NCBI GenBank assembly: GCA_964388985.1
Contig: CAYMCJ010000024.1
Location: forward strand, 1 to 16,957
Direction of reading: 5' to 3'
DNA: 16,957 bases
DNA from: CAYMCJ01 sp964388985
GTDB lineage: Bacteria > Patescibacteriota > Patescibacteriia > Patescibacteriales > CAYMCJ01
Positions 6,945-14,498 of this stretch are shown in pieces. Made by a program: the position numbers and the translations under genes. Each line of letters opens with the position of its first letter. The first letter of the stretch is position 1. The notes under the pieces were generated by a model. The model had not been told where the DNA came from. It saw only the letters and a program-made list of their open reading frames with translations, and made no database searches.

Positions 6945-7045
6945 AGAAAATAAAATAAGAGAAATAAGAAAAATAAGAACGAGAAGTGAAATAAATCAAT
7001 ATGTTTATTCTTATTTTTCTTATTTTTCTTCTCGTTATTATTTTC
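6945..7045 (-). repeat. Long A/U-rich inverted repeat upstream of the TPR membrane protein gene
   Basis: The left arm (about 6945-6988; contains GAGAAAATAA, AATAAGAAAAATAAG, CGAGAAG) and the right arm (about 7001-7045; CTTATTTTTCTT, CTTCTCGTTA, TTATTTTCTC) are inverted copies over roughly 43 nt, with a short A/T loop between. The composition closely matches the repeat in the lepA leader (2284-2382). It would fold into a long hairpin in the leader of the downstream gene. The remaining spacer to 7090 shows only CCTAATATCC-type low complexity. Confidence 0.5.
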
Positions 7046-7090
7046 TCCCCAATATCCTAAATACCTAATATCCTAATTCCTAATTCACTC

Positions 7091-8137
7091 CTAACTTATC
7101 ACTTTATTAACCTGCCTGGCTATCATCAACTCTTCGTTCGTTTCTATGGTTAACCACTCAACTTCCTTAAGCCATTTTAGCTTTTCCATAACTTTATTTC
7201 TGGTCATGGGATTACCGGCGCCAATCGCTCCGGTAAAAATAATCGCCTCCACTTGACCGCCCAAAACCGCCCAATAAGCGCCGATATATTTACATAATTT
7301 ATAGATAGCCGAATCAAAAGCTAATTTTGCCTGTTCGTCCCCCAAGGAAACTTCTTTTAATAACTCTTTGTAATCATCAATCCCGTCAGACAAGGCTTTA
7401 ATGCCTGACTGATTATTCAAGATGTCATAAATTTCTTCGGACATTTCCGCAACCGTTTCCTTGGTTGAATTTTTAAATAATTCAACTATTATTCCCGGGT
7501 CCAGGTCGCCGGCTCTGGTCATCATCACTAATCCTTCCAAAGGTGTCCAGCCCATTGAAGTATCAACCGCTCGGCCATTTTTAATTGCGGTAACAGACCA
7601 ACCACCGCCCAAATGACAAATTATTAAATTAGGATTTTTTTTATCCAATTTAATTTTCGCTTCCTCTAAAACATATTGGTGCGAAATTCCATGAAAGCCA
7701 AAACGTTTGATATTATATTTTTTCACTATCTCCTTTGGCAAGGCATAGGCTCGCGCTACCGGTGGCAAGTTAAAATAAAAAGCGGTATCAAAAACCGCTA
7801 CCTGGGGAATATTCGGCAAAAATTCCAAACTGGCCCTAATTCCAAAAATATTATAGGAATTATGCAACGGAGCCAAATGATTATATTTTTCTAACTTTTC
7901 CAATATTGCCTCGTCAATCAAAGTCGGTTCAACAAACTCGTCGCCGCCATGGACCACGCGATGCGCTACCGCTTTTAGCTCGCTTAAATCTTTAATTTCC
8001 CGCAAAATTTCTTTAACAATTTTTTCATAATCTCCAACATTGTTAAAACAGCCTGCCTGTAATTGCGCTTCTTTATCATCAAATAGTTTATATTTGACAG
8101 AAGTTGACCCGGAATTAATAACTAAAATATTAGACAT
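7091..8137 (-). CDS. ackA: Acetate kinase
   Basis: A 348-residue member of the ASKHA superfamily that interconverts acetate plus ATP with acetyl phosphate plus ADP. The family is usually near 400, so this is a compact form. Family motifs are present in order: NSGSTSVKYKL (residues 8-18), AHRVVHGGDEF (58-68, with the substrate arginine), FDTAFYFNLP, RFGFHGISHQY, ICHLGGGWSV, DTSMGWTPLEG and MMTRAGDLDPG (with the second catalytic arginine). Near the C-terminus FTGAIGAGN replaces the usual FTGGIGEN, losing the glutamate of that loop; the late TNEELMIAR is kept. It follows pduL by 83 nt on the same strand, so the two probably form one transcript: PduL makes acetyl phosphate, AckA turns it into acetate and ATP. 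Function is near certain; the loop change may alter nucleotide handling. Confidence 0.95.
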   Translation of the reverse strand: MSNILVINSGSTSVKYKLFDDKEAQLQAGCFNNVGDYEKIVKEILREIKDLSELKAVAHRVVHGGDEFVEPTLIDEAILEKLEKYNHLAPLHNSYNIFGIRASLEFLPNIPQVAVFDTAFYFNLPPVARAYALPKEIVKKYNIKRFGFHGISHQYVLEEAKIKLDKKNPNLIICHLGGGWSVTAIKNGRAVDTSMGWTPLEGLVMMTRAGDLDPGIIVELFKNSTKETVAEMSEEIYDILNNQSGIKALSDGIDDYKELLKEVSLGDEQAKLAFDSAIYKLCKYIGAYWAVLGGQVEAIIFTGAIGAGNPMTRNKVMEKLKWLKEVEWLTIETNEELMIARQVNKVIS

Positions 8138-8220
8138 AAAAATTTTTAAATAAAATTAAACAACTATATTTCTATACATTTTACGTTATGCATTCCACGT
8201 TATACATTACGAGTTAGGCG

Positions 8221-8811
8221 TTATGTGATCAACACTTCTCCAATATTATTACTATCATCAATCCCCGCGGCATTAGCTTCGTCAGTATCAATATGCATGC
8301 GCCAGTTAAATCCTTTTTTCACTTTTATCATCACATTATTAAAAACTAGTCCTCTTTGCCCGACAATTTTAACCTTCACTAATTGTCCGTGCTTTAAGCC
8401 ATATTTTCTAGCTTGAATCGGGGAACAATGAATATGCCTATAAGAAAAAATCACTCCTTGCGGTATGTCTATTTTGCCCTTGGATCCGGCAATAGTTAGT
8501 CCGGGCGTACCATCTAAATCTCCGCTAACTTTAACTAAAGCATCCATACCTAAATAAAAAGCATCGGTTTTTGACAACTCAACTTGAGTGTAATTTCTAG
8601 CTGGACCCAAAACTCTCACGTGCTTAAGCGTATTTTTAGCTGTTTTTAAATCTACCACTTCATTGGAGGCAAATTCTCCTCTTTGCGATAATTGCTTAAA
8701 AACTGTTAATTTATATCCTCTGCCGAATAATTTTTCTATCTGTTCTTGAAATAAATGCACATGCCGAGCTGACACTTCAATAATAACATTTATTACTTTT
8801 TTCTTTTCCAT
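8221..8811 (-). CDS. pduL: Phosphate acetyl/propanoyltransferase, PduL type
   Basis: A 196-residue PduL-family phosphotransacylase. It moves an acyl group between CoA and phosphate (acetyl-CoA plus Pi to acetyl phosphate plus CoA) and is unrelated in fold to Pta. Zinc-ligand histidine motifs are visible: SARHVHL at residues 14-20, YRHIHCSP near 123-130 and WRMHIDTDEANAAG near 170-183. RGEFASNEVVDLKT and VRVLGPARNYTQVELS are further family signatures. There is no N-terminal encapsulation peptide, and no microcompartment shell genes lie nearby, so this is the soluble housekeeping form. A TATAAT at 8834-8839 on this strand may be a -10 box, without a convincing -35. The pairing with ackA just downstream strongly supports the role. 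Acetyl-CoA rather than propionyl-CoA is inferred from context. Confidence 0.93.
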   Translation of the reverse strand: MEKKKVINVIIEVSARHVHLFQEQIEKLFGRGYKLTVFKQLSQRGEFASNEVVDLKTAKNTLKHVRVLGPARNYTQVELSKTDAFYLGMDALVKVSGDLDGTPGLTIAGSKGKIDIPQGVIFSYRHIHCSPIQARKYGLKHGQLVKVKIVGQRGLVFNNVMIKVKKGFNWRMHIDTDEANAAGIDDSNNIGEVLIT

Positions 8812-8928
8812 AAATCGTTTTAATTAAATTAGTATTATAAATTTACAAAATACAACCATACCATTAACATAATCCATTTAAAAAAACAAAAATATTAATT
8901 CTAATTCAAACGCACAAATCCTAAAAAA

Positions 8929-10869
8929 TTAAACTAAAGCACTTATATCTCCCACTTCTGTTCCAAGTTCTCTGGCCTTTAAAACTCTCCTCATTATTTT
9001 ACCGCTTCTAGTTTTAGGAAGTTTATCAATAAAATCAATATCTTTAATAACTGCCATCGGCCCCAATGTTCTTCTAACATGCATTTTAAGCTCCTGCTTT
9101 AATTTATCTGTCTGTTTAATTCCTTGCTTTAAAATAATAAAAGCTTTTATTACTTCCATTTTGATTGGGTCAGGAATGCCAACTACCCCTGTCTCAACTA
9201 CGGCTTTATGTGAGGTAAAAGCGCTTTCCACCTCAGCGGTGCCAATCCTGTGCCCGGCAATTTTTAAAACATCATCGGTCCGACCTTGAATCCAAAAATA
9301 CCCATCCTTATCTTTAAAGGCAACGTCGCCAGTAAAATACATCCCCTTAATTTGACCCCAATATGTTTTAATATATCTCTTGGGATTATTAAAAATAGTC
9401 CTTATCATGCTTGGCCACTCATTTTTAATAACCAAATAACCGCCCTTGCCGGACGGAACGCGTCTGCCTTTTTTATCAACAACATCAGCAATTATTCCCG
9501 GAAATGGCTTACAGGTGCTGCCAGCCTTAAGAGTAGCACATGGCAACGGGGTAATCATGTTCATGCCGGTTTCAGTCTGCCACCAGGTATCCATAATCGG
9601 GCATCTATTCTTTCCCACATATTTATAATACCATTTCCAGGCTTCAGGATTAATCGGTTCTCCAACTGATCCTAAAATGCGCAAAGAGGGCATTTTATGC
9701 TTTTGCGGCCACTTAGTTCCGTATTTCATCATCGCCCTGATCAAAGTTGGGGCCGTATACAAAACATTTACTTTATATTTTTCTATAATTCGCCAAATTC
9801 TGTCCGGTTTTGGCATATCCGGCACGCCTTCATACATTAAAGTGGTTATTCCGGCCATCAAGGGTCCGTAAATAATGTAACTATGCCCGGTAATCCAGCC
9901 CGGGTCGGCTGTGCACCAAAATATTTCATCACCATGCAAATCAAATACCCATTTAATAGTTCGCAACACTCCAACCGCATATCCTCCGTGAACATGCACG
10001 ACTCCTTTCGGCTTAGAGGTTGTTCCGGAAGTATATAAAACAAAGGCAGGGTCTTCGGCTTCCATTATTGCGCATTTGGCTTCGGCGGATTGCCCTCTTA
10101 TAAAATCCTCATACCAGATATCGCGCCGCTTATTAAATCTTATTTTATTTTTGCCTGCCCCGCCGACTCTTAGGCGTGGGTTATTTTTAACGACAATGAC
10201 TTTCTTTATGGTTTTACATTTTTTGACGGCTGAATCCGCAATTGACTTTAAATCAACTATCTGGCCGCGTCTGGAACTACCATCGGCAGTAAATAAAATT
10301 TTAGCGCGAGCGTCTTTAATCCTTTCCGCTAACGCTCCTGAAGAATAACCGGCGTACACTACCGAATGCATTGCTCCGATCTTGGCGCAAGCCAGCATAG
10401 TTATGGCAATTTCCGGAATATTCGGCATGTATATTGCAACCCTGTCTCCCTTTTTTATACTTATGCTCCGAAGCGCATTGACCACCTTGTTTACCTCATA
10501 ATAAAGCTCCTTATAAGTATATTTTTTTGTTCGGCCGGTCTCATCTTCCCAGAGAAGAGCGGTCTTGTTTTCAATTTTTGTACCAATATGCCGATCAAGG
10601 GCATTATAAGTCAAGTTGGTTTTCCCGCCCACAAACCATTTAAAAAAGGGCTTCTTGCTATTATCAAATACATTATTCCACTTTTTGAACCAGCCAATAT
10701 CTCCGGCCGCTTGTTCCCAAAATTTAATTGGATTCTTGGCCGCTTTCTTTAAGATGGTGCTATAATTTTTAACGTTTGCCGCCCGAACAATCTTTTTAGA
10801 TGGTTTATATTTTTTTTGCGAATTTAACAAAACATCGGTTAGTTCGCGCTTATTAATTTTCTTAAGCAT
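8929..10869 (-). CDS. acs: Acetyl-CoA synthetase (AMP-forming)
   Basis: A 646-residue ANL-superfamily enzyme. It activates acetate with ATP to acetyl-AMP and then acetyl-CoA. The adenylate-binding loop YTSGTTSKPKG lies near residues 276-286; its sixth position of the usual SGTTGKPKG is serine instead of glycine. GWITGHSYIIYGPL, SVGEPINPEAW and TWWQTETG (about 427-434) follow. The tryptophan in the last motif marks acetate-sized pockets. YFTGDVAFKDKDGYFWIQGR and DDVLKIAGHRIGTAEVE form the hinge, and PKTRSGKIMRR near 616-626 contains the catalytic lysine that is acetylated in many bacteria. Length and motifs match true Acs, not a longer-chain ligase. It starts 25 nt after the SPFH gene stop, so the two are probably co-transcribed. 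No acetyltransferase or deacetylase gene is nearby. Confidence 0.95.
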   Translation of the reverse strand: MLKKINKRELTDVLLNSQKKYKPSKKIVRAANVKNYSTILKKAAKNPIKFWEQAAGDIGWFKKWNNVFDNSKKPFFKWFVGGKTNLTYNALDRHIGTKIENKTALLWEDETGRTKKYTYKELYYEVNKVVNALRSISIKKGDRVAIYMPNIPEIAITMLACAKIGAMHSVVYAGYSSGALAERIKDARAKILFTADGSSRRGQIVDLKSIADSAVKKCKTIKKVIVVKNNPRLRVGGAGKNKIRFNKRRDIWYEDFIRGQSAEAKCAIMEAEDPAFVLYTSGTTSKPKGVVHVHGGYAVGVLRTIKWVFDLHGDEIFWCTADPGWITGHSYIIYGPLMAGITTLMYEGVPDMPKPDRIWRIIEKYKVNVLYTAPTLIRAMMKYGTKWPQKHKMPSLRILGSVGEPINPEAWKWYYKYVGKNRCPIMDTWWQTETGMNMITPLPCATLKAGSTCKPFPGIIADVVDKKGRRVPSGKGGYLVIKNEWPSMIRTIFNNPKRYIKTYWGQIKGMYFTGDVAFKDKDGYFWIQGRTDDVLKIAGHRIGTAEVESAFTSHKAVVETGVVGIPDPIKMEVIKAFIILKQGIKQTDKLKQELKMHVRRTLGPMAVIKDIDFIDKLPKTRSGKIMRRVLKARELGTEVGDISALV

Positions 10870-10894
10870 AGTAATATTGTTAATTATTCATTAA

Positions 10895-11950
10895 TTACCT
10901 TCCCAATTCTCTAAATAAGGGCATGCCGGTTGAAGGGTTAGTCGGCACATATATTGTTCCTTCCCGGTCTTTTAATTCTTTAATATAAAGATAATACAAA
11001 TAATTCTGGCTTAAACTTTGGTTAATAATCTGCTGGGAATCACGCTGGCCTTCGGCTTCAATAATTTTTCTTTCTTTTTCCTTTTTTTCTTTATCTAAAA
11101 TAAAATCATATTTTTCCGCTTCCTGCTCAGCTTGCAATTTTTCCTGAATGGCATTAGCTAAATTGGCTGGCAAGGCTACATTTCTTAATAATACTTGCTC
11201 AACAACAATTCCTCGTGGATCAAGTTCAGCTTTTAATTTTTCTTCAATTTTTTGTGATGCTTCCTCTCTTTTTTCTGAATATATATCCTTAGCTTCGTAT
11301 TGGGCAATAACATCGCGGATAGCTGTTCTAATAGTAGGACGAATTATCTTTTCGTCAATATCGTCTTTAACACCGACTGTTCTATAAACGTCTGAAGCTT
11401 TATTTTCCTCTAAACGATAAAGTACAGTCATATCCAAATCAACGCTAAGCCCTTCTTTAGTTAAAGAAGTAATCGCATCAGCCCCGTATTTCTTGCCTTC
11501 CCCTTGAGCAATACTCATCGTATATTCTTCGGTCCGAATACTCATCTTGGTCACTTTAGCCAAAGGTATGACTAAATGAAAACCGGAACGAAGTTCTTCG
11601 TCTTTTACTTTTCCAAAAAGAGAATAAACTCCGGTTTCACCGGCATCGACAATTACAATGGAAGCAAAAAAGAGCCATAAAACTAAAACTATCACTATTG
11701 CAATAATAATAATCTTTTTTACATTCTTTAAATTAGGCATGGACTTAATATTATCTACATCAATTATATTTTCCATATTTTTTTTATTTAACCCCAGTTT
11801 GCCAAACTGAAATTGCTTTAATTTTTTAAATATAAAAACTATTAATACTGCAAATATTAAAAATATTAGTGCCTTTTTACCGAAAATTGGTAATAAAAAA
11901 ACAAAAGCTAAAACCAAAAGTGGTAAATTTTTTACTAAATTTTTATTCAT
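10895..11950 (-). CDS. SPFH/band 7 (prohibitin-like) membrane protein
   Basis: A 351-residue protein. Hydrophobic segments lie at about residues 8-22, 26-41 and 78-98; the band 7/prohibitin domain then runs from IVIVDAGETGVYSLFGKV (about 98-115) to LRNVALPANLANAI. A charged coiled-coil stretch rich in E and K follows (QEKLQAEQEAEKYDFILDKE onwards, about 265-305), as in prohibitin and HflK/C. Such proteins form large membrane rings that organise microdomains or restrain FtsH; no protease partner is adjacent here. The extra N-terminal hairpin is unusual, since most members have one helix. The ATG at 11950 has a reasonable Shine-Dalgarno (AAGGA, 6 nt away), one of only two in the window. A palindromic element lies 17 nt upstream of the start. 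Confidence 0.88.
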   Translation of the reverse strand: MNKNLVKNLPLLVLAFVFLLPIFGKKALIFLIFAVLIVFIFKKLKQFQFGKLGLNKKNMENIIDVDNIKSMPNLKNVKKIIIIAIVIVLVLWLFFASIVIVDAGETGVYSLFGKVKDEELRSGFHLVIPLAKVTKMSIRTEEYTMSIAQGEGKKYGADAITSLTKEGLSVDLDMTVLYRLEENKASDVYRTVGVKDDIDEKIIRPTIRTAIRDVIAQYEAKDIYSEKREEASQKIEEKLKAELDPRGIVVEQVLLRNVALPANLANAIQEKLQAEQEAEKYDFILDKEKKEKERKIIEAEGQRDSQQIINQSLSQNYLYYLYIKELKDREGTIYVPTNPSTGMPLFRELGR

Positions 11951-11967
11951 CTTTATCCTTGGTTATT

Positions 11968-12132
11968 ATAGACCTACTGCATAATAAGTTATGTAACGAA
12001 ATTTTCAGATTTTGAGACAAATTTTTCAAATAATTTTTGAGGTTTACCTATGCTGGTAAGCTAAAAAAATTTTGGAAAAATTTGACCGAAATATGAAAAT
12101 TACAGTAATAAATTATTATGTAGTAGGTCTAT
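11968..12132. mobile_element. 165-bp MITE-like palindromic element
   Basis: The ends are inverted repeats: ATAGACCTACTGCATAATAA (11968-11987) against TTATTATGTAGTAGGTCTAT (12113-12132), one mismatch in 20. Inverted similarity continues inward on both sides (AAATTTTCA... with ...TGAAAATTA; CAAATTTTTC with GAAAAATTTG) to a centre near 12045-12060 with GGTTTACC and GGTAAGC. The whole element can fold into one long imperfect hairpin. It has no open frame, so it would be non-autonomous. A clear target duplication is not visible. The right end overlaps the last codons and stop of the gene ending at 12116. Confidence 0.75.
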
Positions 12133-13729
12133 GTAATATAACTATACCAATTATCAGCCAGGCAAGCAACACCCAATTTATATTAAGGTAAGCCAAAACC
12201 GAATCAGGCCAAAATATTTCCAGCAATATAAAAACAGCCAAAGCGCCGGTTAAAACATAAAATAANNNNNNNNNNNNNNNNNNNNNNNNNNNNNNNNNNN
12301 NNNNNNNNNNNNNNNNNNNNNNNNNNNNNNNNNNNNNNNNNNNNNNNNNNNNNNNNNNNNNNNNNTCAATCCAATCGTCAACATCATCATCAGCCGCCAG
12401 TCCAGGAACGGAAATTAAAAATTCGTATTTCCTGTCTTCCCGGTAAGCCTTGGTTAAATCAAATTCAATCTCGGCCACTTGCCATTCCCCTTCAGATTTG
12501 GCCGGGGCATAATTTGCCAATATATAATTTATATTTTCAATCTCCAAATCAGGAACAACTTTCTTAAAACTGGGATTAATTAAACTATCTTTTTTAAAAC
12601 TAAAAACGCCATCACCAGTTAAGATAATATCGCCTTTAGCTAAATTAATTTCAGTAGACGTCGCCGCTTTTAAATCAATCTTAAACTGCTTATAGGTTTC
12701 TTCAATTTCCAGTTCCTGACCACCGGCTTTAATAATCTGCAAACTGGCCGGGTTAGTTGTCTTAGCCTGTAAGCCATGGCTATCGGTCCATATTTTTATA
12801 TCAGCCTCATCGCCCCCATTAAGCCAAATTTTATTTAAAAAAGCTAACCGGTTCTGTTTGGTTATTATCTTTTTGGTAATAATGTCGTCACTGACGCGCA
12901 ATTCAATTTTATAAACCCCTTCCGGCAAATTACTTGCTTTAAAATCCAAAATCCGCTCATCTTTTACTTCGCCCGTATCTTCGGCCAGTCCGTCGTCGTC
13001 CAAATGCTTAGAGTCAATCAATTCATTATCATAATACAAATTAAGGTCAATCGGGTCTGCGTCTTTATTTTCATTTATATCCAGGAAAGTAAAACTAAAA
13101 TCCAGAGCTTCATCTTTTATATAGGTATAAAATTGATAAGGTCCGCGCAAAGAAAAATCAATTGCCTGTTCATCCTCGGAAGGCGCGTAATCACTAATTA
13201 AATATTCTTTGTTCAAATCATAATTATATAAAGCCACCTGGTCAATATCGGGCATATTATTTAAAAATTCATCAAGGCTATTATATTTTTTATCGCGCTG
13301 CAATAATATTGTCCCGTTATCTTCTGTTAAATCCCAAACCAAAGATAGTTTATCAATAATTCTATTTTCAACCGGTTTTAGGTCGTGGCGCCAGACAATC
13401 TTATCCGCCAAAACCCCGGCTTCAATCAAGGAAAATTCACTTGAATTCTTGTATTTTAAAATTAATTTCGCCTGATTAAATCTTCTCGGCGTATTTAAAG
13501 AAAAATAAACCGGATTACCGACTATCTTTTGGCTGTTATCCGGATTAACCAAAACCCTGTCTTCAGGGGTTAATTTACCGATAAACCTATCAGGTTGGCT
13601 AAAATCACTGCTGTAAGTGATTTCTCCGCCCGGCACAATTGCCATATACAAAAGCCAGCCAACCACAAAAGCCAATATTAGCCACAAAAATATTCTAAAT
13701 TTTATTTGCCAGTTTTTAAATTTATTCAT
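12116..13729 (-). CDS. Membrane-anchored extracytoplasmic protein of unknown function, interrupted by the N gap
   Basis: From ATG 13729 (537 codons with the gap counted as sequence). A basic N-terminus (MNKFKNWQIKFR) is followed by one hydrophobic helix (FLWLILAFVVGWLLYMAIV). A large, mostly beta-type, Asp/Glu-rich region follows (for example ITYSSDFSQPDRFIGKLTPE, DEQAIDFSLRGPYQFYTYI, DINENKDADPIDLNLYYDNE, GVYKIELRVSDDIITKK). After the gap two hydrophobic helices end the frame (LFYVLTGALAVFILLEIFW, NWVLLAWLIIGIVIL). I recognise no family; parts look like Ig-like or carbohydrate-binding surface domains, by appearance only. The final residues HRPTT and the stop come from the terminal repeat of the element at 11968-12132, so the natural C-terminus may differ. 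Because the N length is arbitrary, one protein across the gap is an assumption. Confidence 0.65.
   Translation of the reverse strand: MNKFKNWQIKFRIFLWLILAFVVGWLLYMAIVPGGEITYSSDFSQPDRFIGKLTPEDRVLVNPDNSQKIVGNPVYFSLNTPRRFNQAKLILKYKNSSEFSLIEAGVLADKIVWRHDLKPVENRIIDKLSLVWDLTEDNGTILLQRDKKYNSLDEFLNNMPDIDQVALYNYDLNKEYLISDYAPSEDEQAIDFSLRGPYQFYTYIKDEALDFSFTFLDINENKDADPIDLNLYYDNELIDSKHLDDDGLAEDTGEVKDERILDFKASNLPEGVYKIELRVSDDIITKKIITKQNRLAFLNKIWLNGGDEADIKIWTDSHGLQAKTTNPASLQIIKAGGQELEIEETYKQFKIDLKAATSTEINLAKGDIILTGDGVFSFKKDSLINPSFKKVVPDLEIENINYILANYAPAKSEGEWQVAEIEFDLTKAYREDRKYEFLISVPGLAADDDVDDWIXXXXXXXXXXXXXXXXXXXXXXXXXXXXXXXXXXLFYVLTGALAVFILLEIFWPDSVLAYLNINWVLLAWLIIGIVILHRPTT
12266..12365. other. Assembly gap of exactly 100 N
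   Basis: One hundred consecutive N, the conventional filler for a scaffold join of unknown size. It falls inside the gene spanning 12116-13729, between its extracytoplasmic part and its two C-terminal helices. The two sides may not be in the true frame or distance. Confidence 0.98.
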
Positions 13730-13800
13730 TTTATTTGCAATAAAACCTTGCTTTGTTATAATAAAATCAATTAACAAAGATACTAATTCGGATGTGCCCT

Positions 13801-13878
13801 CCCGCCCCTCGCGAGGAGCGGGATAGCGGGGCTTGCCGACCGCGTGTCGCTAAAGCTTTAGCGGTGGCGCAAGGCAAT
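13801..13878. repeat. GC-rich tandem palindromes marking the start of the accessory island
   Basis: The first palindrome (13801-13822) has CCTCGCGAGG at its core with CCCGC/GCGGG outside. The second (about 13832-13876) is centred on the perfect 16-bp CGCTAAAGCTTTAGCG (13847-13862) with an outer CTTGC/GCAAG. The first is 20 of 22 identical to the reverse complement of 4993-5014. This GC-rich block stands out in an A/T-rich context and lies between divergent genes, about 70 nt upstream of the minus-strand gene start. The rest of 13778-13989 is A/T-rich, apart from the TTGGGTATGA motif and the left inverted repeat. Confidence 0.7.
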
Positions 13879-13924
13879 AACATATTATTTATTTTACTTT
13901 ATTTTAAACGAAAAAACAATAAGG

Positions 13925-13952
13925 TTGGGTATGAACTTGTTAGGTGAAATAT
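13925..13952 (+). repeat. TTGGGTATGA motif, copy 1
   Basis: These 28 nt match 15380-15407 at 20 positions, including the first ten (TTGGGTATGA). Seven of the eight differences are transitions. Both copies lie just upstream of plus-strand accessory genes and in the same orientation. The end of this copy (TGTTAGGT) also belongs to the 29-bp inverted repeat that brackets the following gene. Confidence 0.5.
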
Positions 13953-13965
13953 TGTTCAGAATTTA
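13937..13965 (+). repeat. Left 29-bp inverted repeat bracketing a small gene
   Basis: Matches the reverse complement of 14415-14443 at 24 of 29 positions, with a perfect inner 16 (TATTGTTCAGAATTTA). The outer part contains TGTTAGGTGA. Together the two arms enclose about 450 bp holding one gene and nothing else. Confidence 0.65.
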
Positions 13966-14057
13966 CCTTAAAACAAAAAACTGATTAATATGAAGTTCGT
14001 CAAGTCTACTATAAACATATTTATTAAAAAAACTCTGAAAAAAGAATTGTCGCTATC

Positions 14058-14411
14058 TTGATAAGCATTTCAGCATTATTTCTAATATTAAATACCACAT
14101 TTACTAATATAGGGCAGTCATGTAATTATAAAACAAATAAAGAATTATTTTTACAACAACATTATAATAACGCCCAACAAACAGGTGTTTCTACTGTTTT
14201 AAATTTGGCAATAGCAGAAAAAAATGTTGATGAAAATATAAAAAAGTGGTTATTGCAATCGGCCGAAAGTTCTCGAATAAAAATAATGGAATTAATGGAT
14301 GATGATAGTTGTAAAAAATACAATTTACTTTCTCAACTTTTTATATTAATCAGTTTTTTATTAAATAGTTTGGTGGTATATTTTACTTTTAGCAAGAAGC
14401 ATAGAGCGTAG
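14058..14411 (+). CDS. Unrecognised small membrane protein, probably with a frameshifted start
   Basis: The open frame gives 117 residues from a TTG at 14058: a hydrophobic helix (ISISALFLILNTTF), a polar middle with two cysteines, and a C-terminal helix (LFILISFLLNSLVVYFTF) ending SKKHRA. The TTG has no Shine-Dalgarno and starts inside the first helix. A better N-terminus exists upstream: ATG 13990 reads MKFVKSTINIFIKKTLKK and reaches the A6 run at 14038-14043. A -1 shift there continues as RIVAILISISALF, a natural basic-then-hydrophobic start, giving about 140 residues. Without the shift the frame ends near 14061. This could be an indel, an assembly error, or slippage at A6. The gene is enclosed by the 29-bp inverted repeats. 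I do not recognise the family. Confidence 0.55.
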   Translation: MISISALFLILNTTFTNIGQSCNYKTNKELFLQQHYNNAQQTGVSTVLNLAIAEKNVDENIKKWLLQSAESSRIKIMELMDDDSCKKYNLLSQLFILISFLLNSLVVYFTFSKKHRA

Positions 14412-14414
14412 TTT

Positions 14415-14443
14415 TAAATTCTGAACAATACATCATATAACAC
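14415..14443 (-). repeat. Right 29-bp inverted repeat bracketing a small gene
   Basis: Reverse-complement partner of 13937-13965 (24 of 29 identical). It starts 4 nt after the stop of the enclosed gene. It is followed by CGGCGTATCTAGCTTCGC, a distinctive GC-richer stretch not repeated elsewhere in the window. Confidence 0.65.
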
Positions 14444-14498
14444 GGCGTATCTAGCTTCGCTTTAAAAATACAAATAATTTATTCCTAACTATAAAATT

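Noticed and set aside
9286..10752. Plus-strand frames inside acs
   Set aside because: Antisense shadows of a well-identified enzyme.
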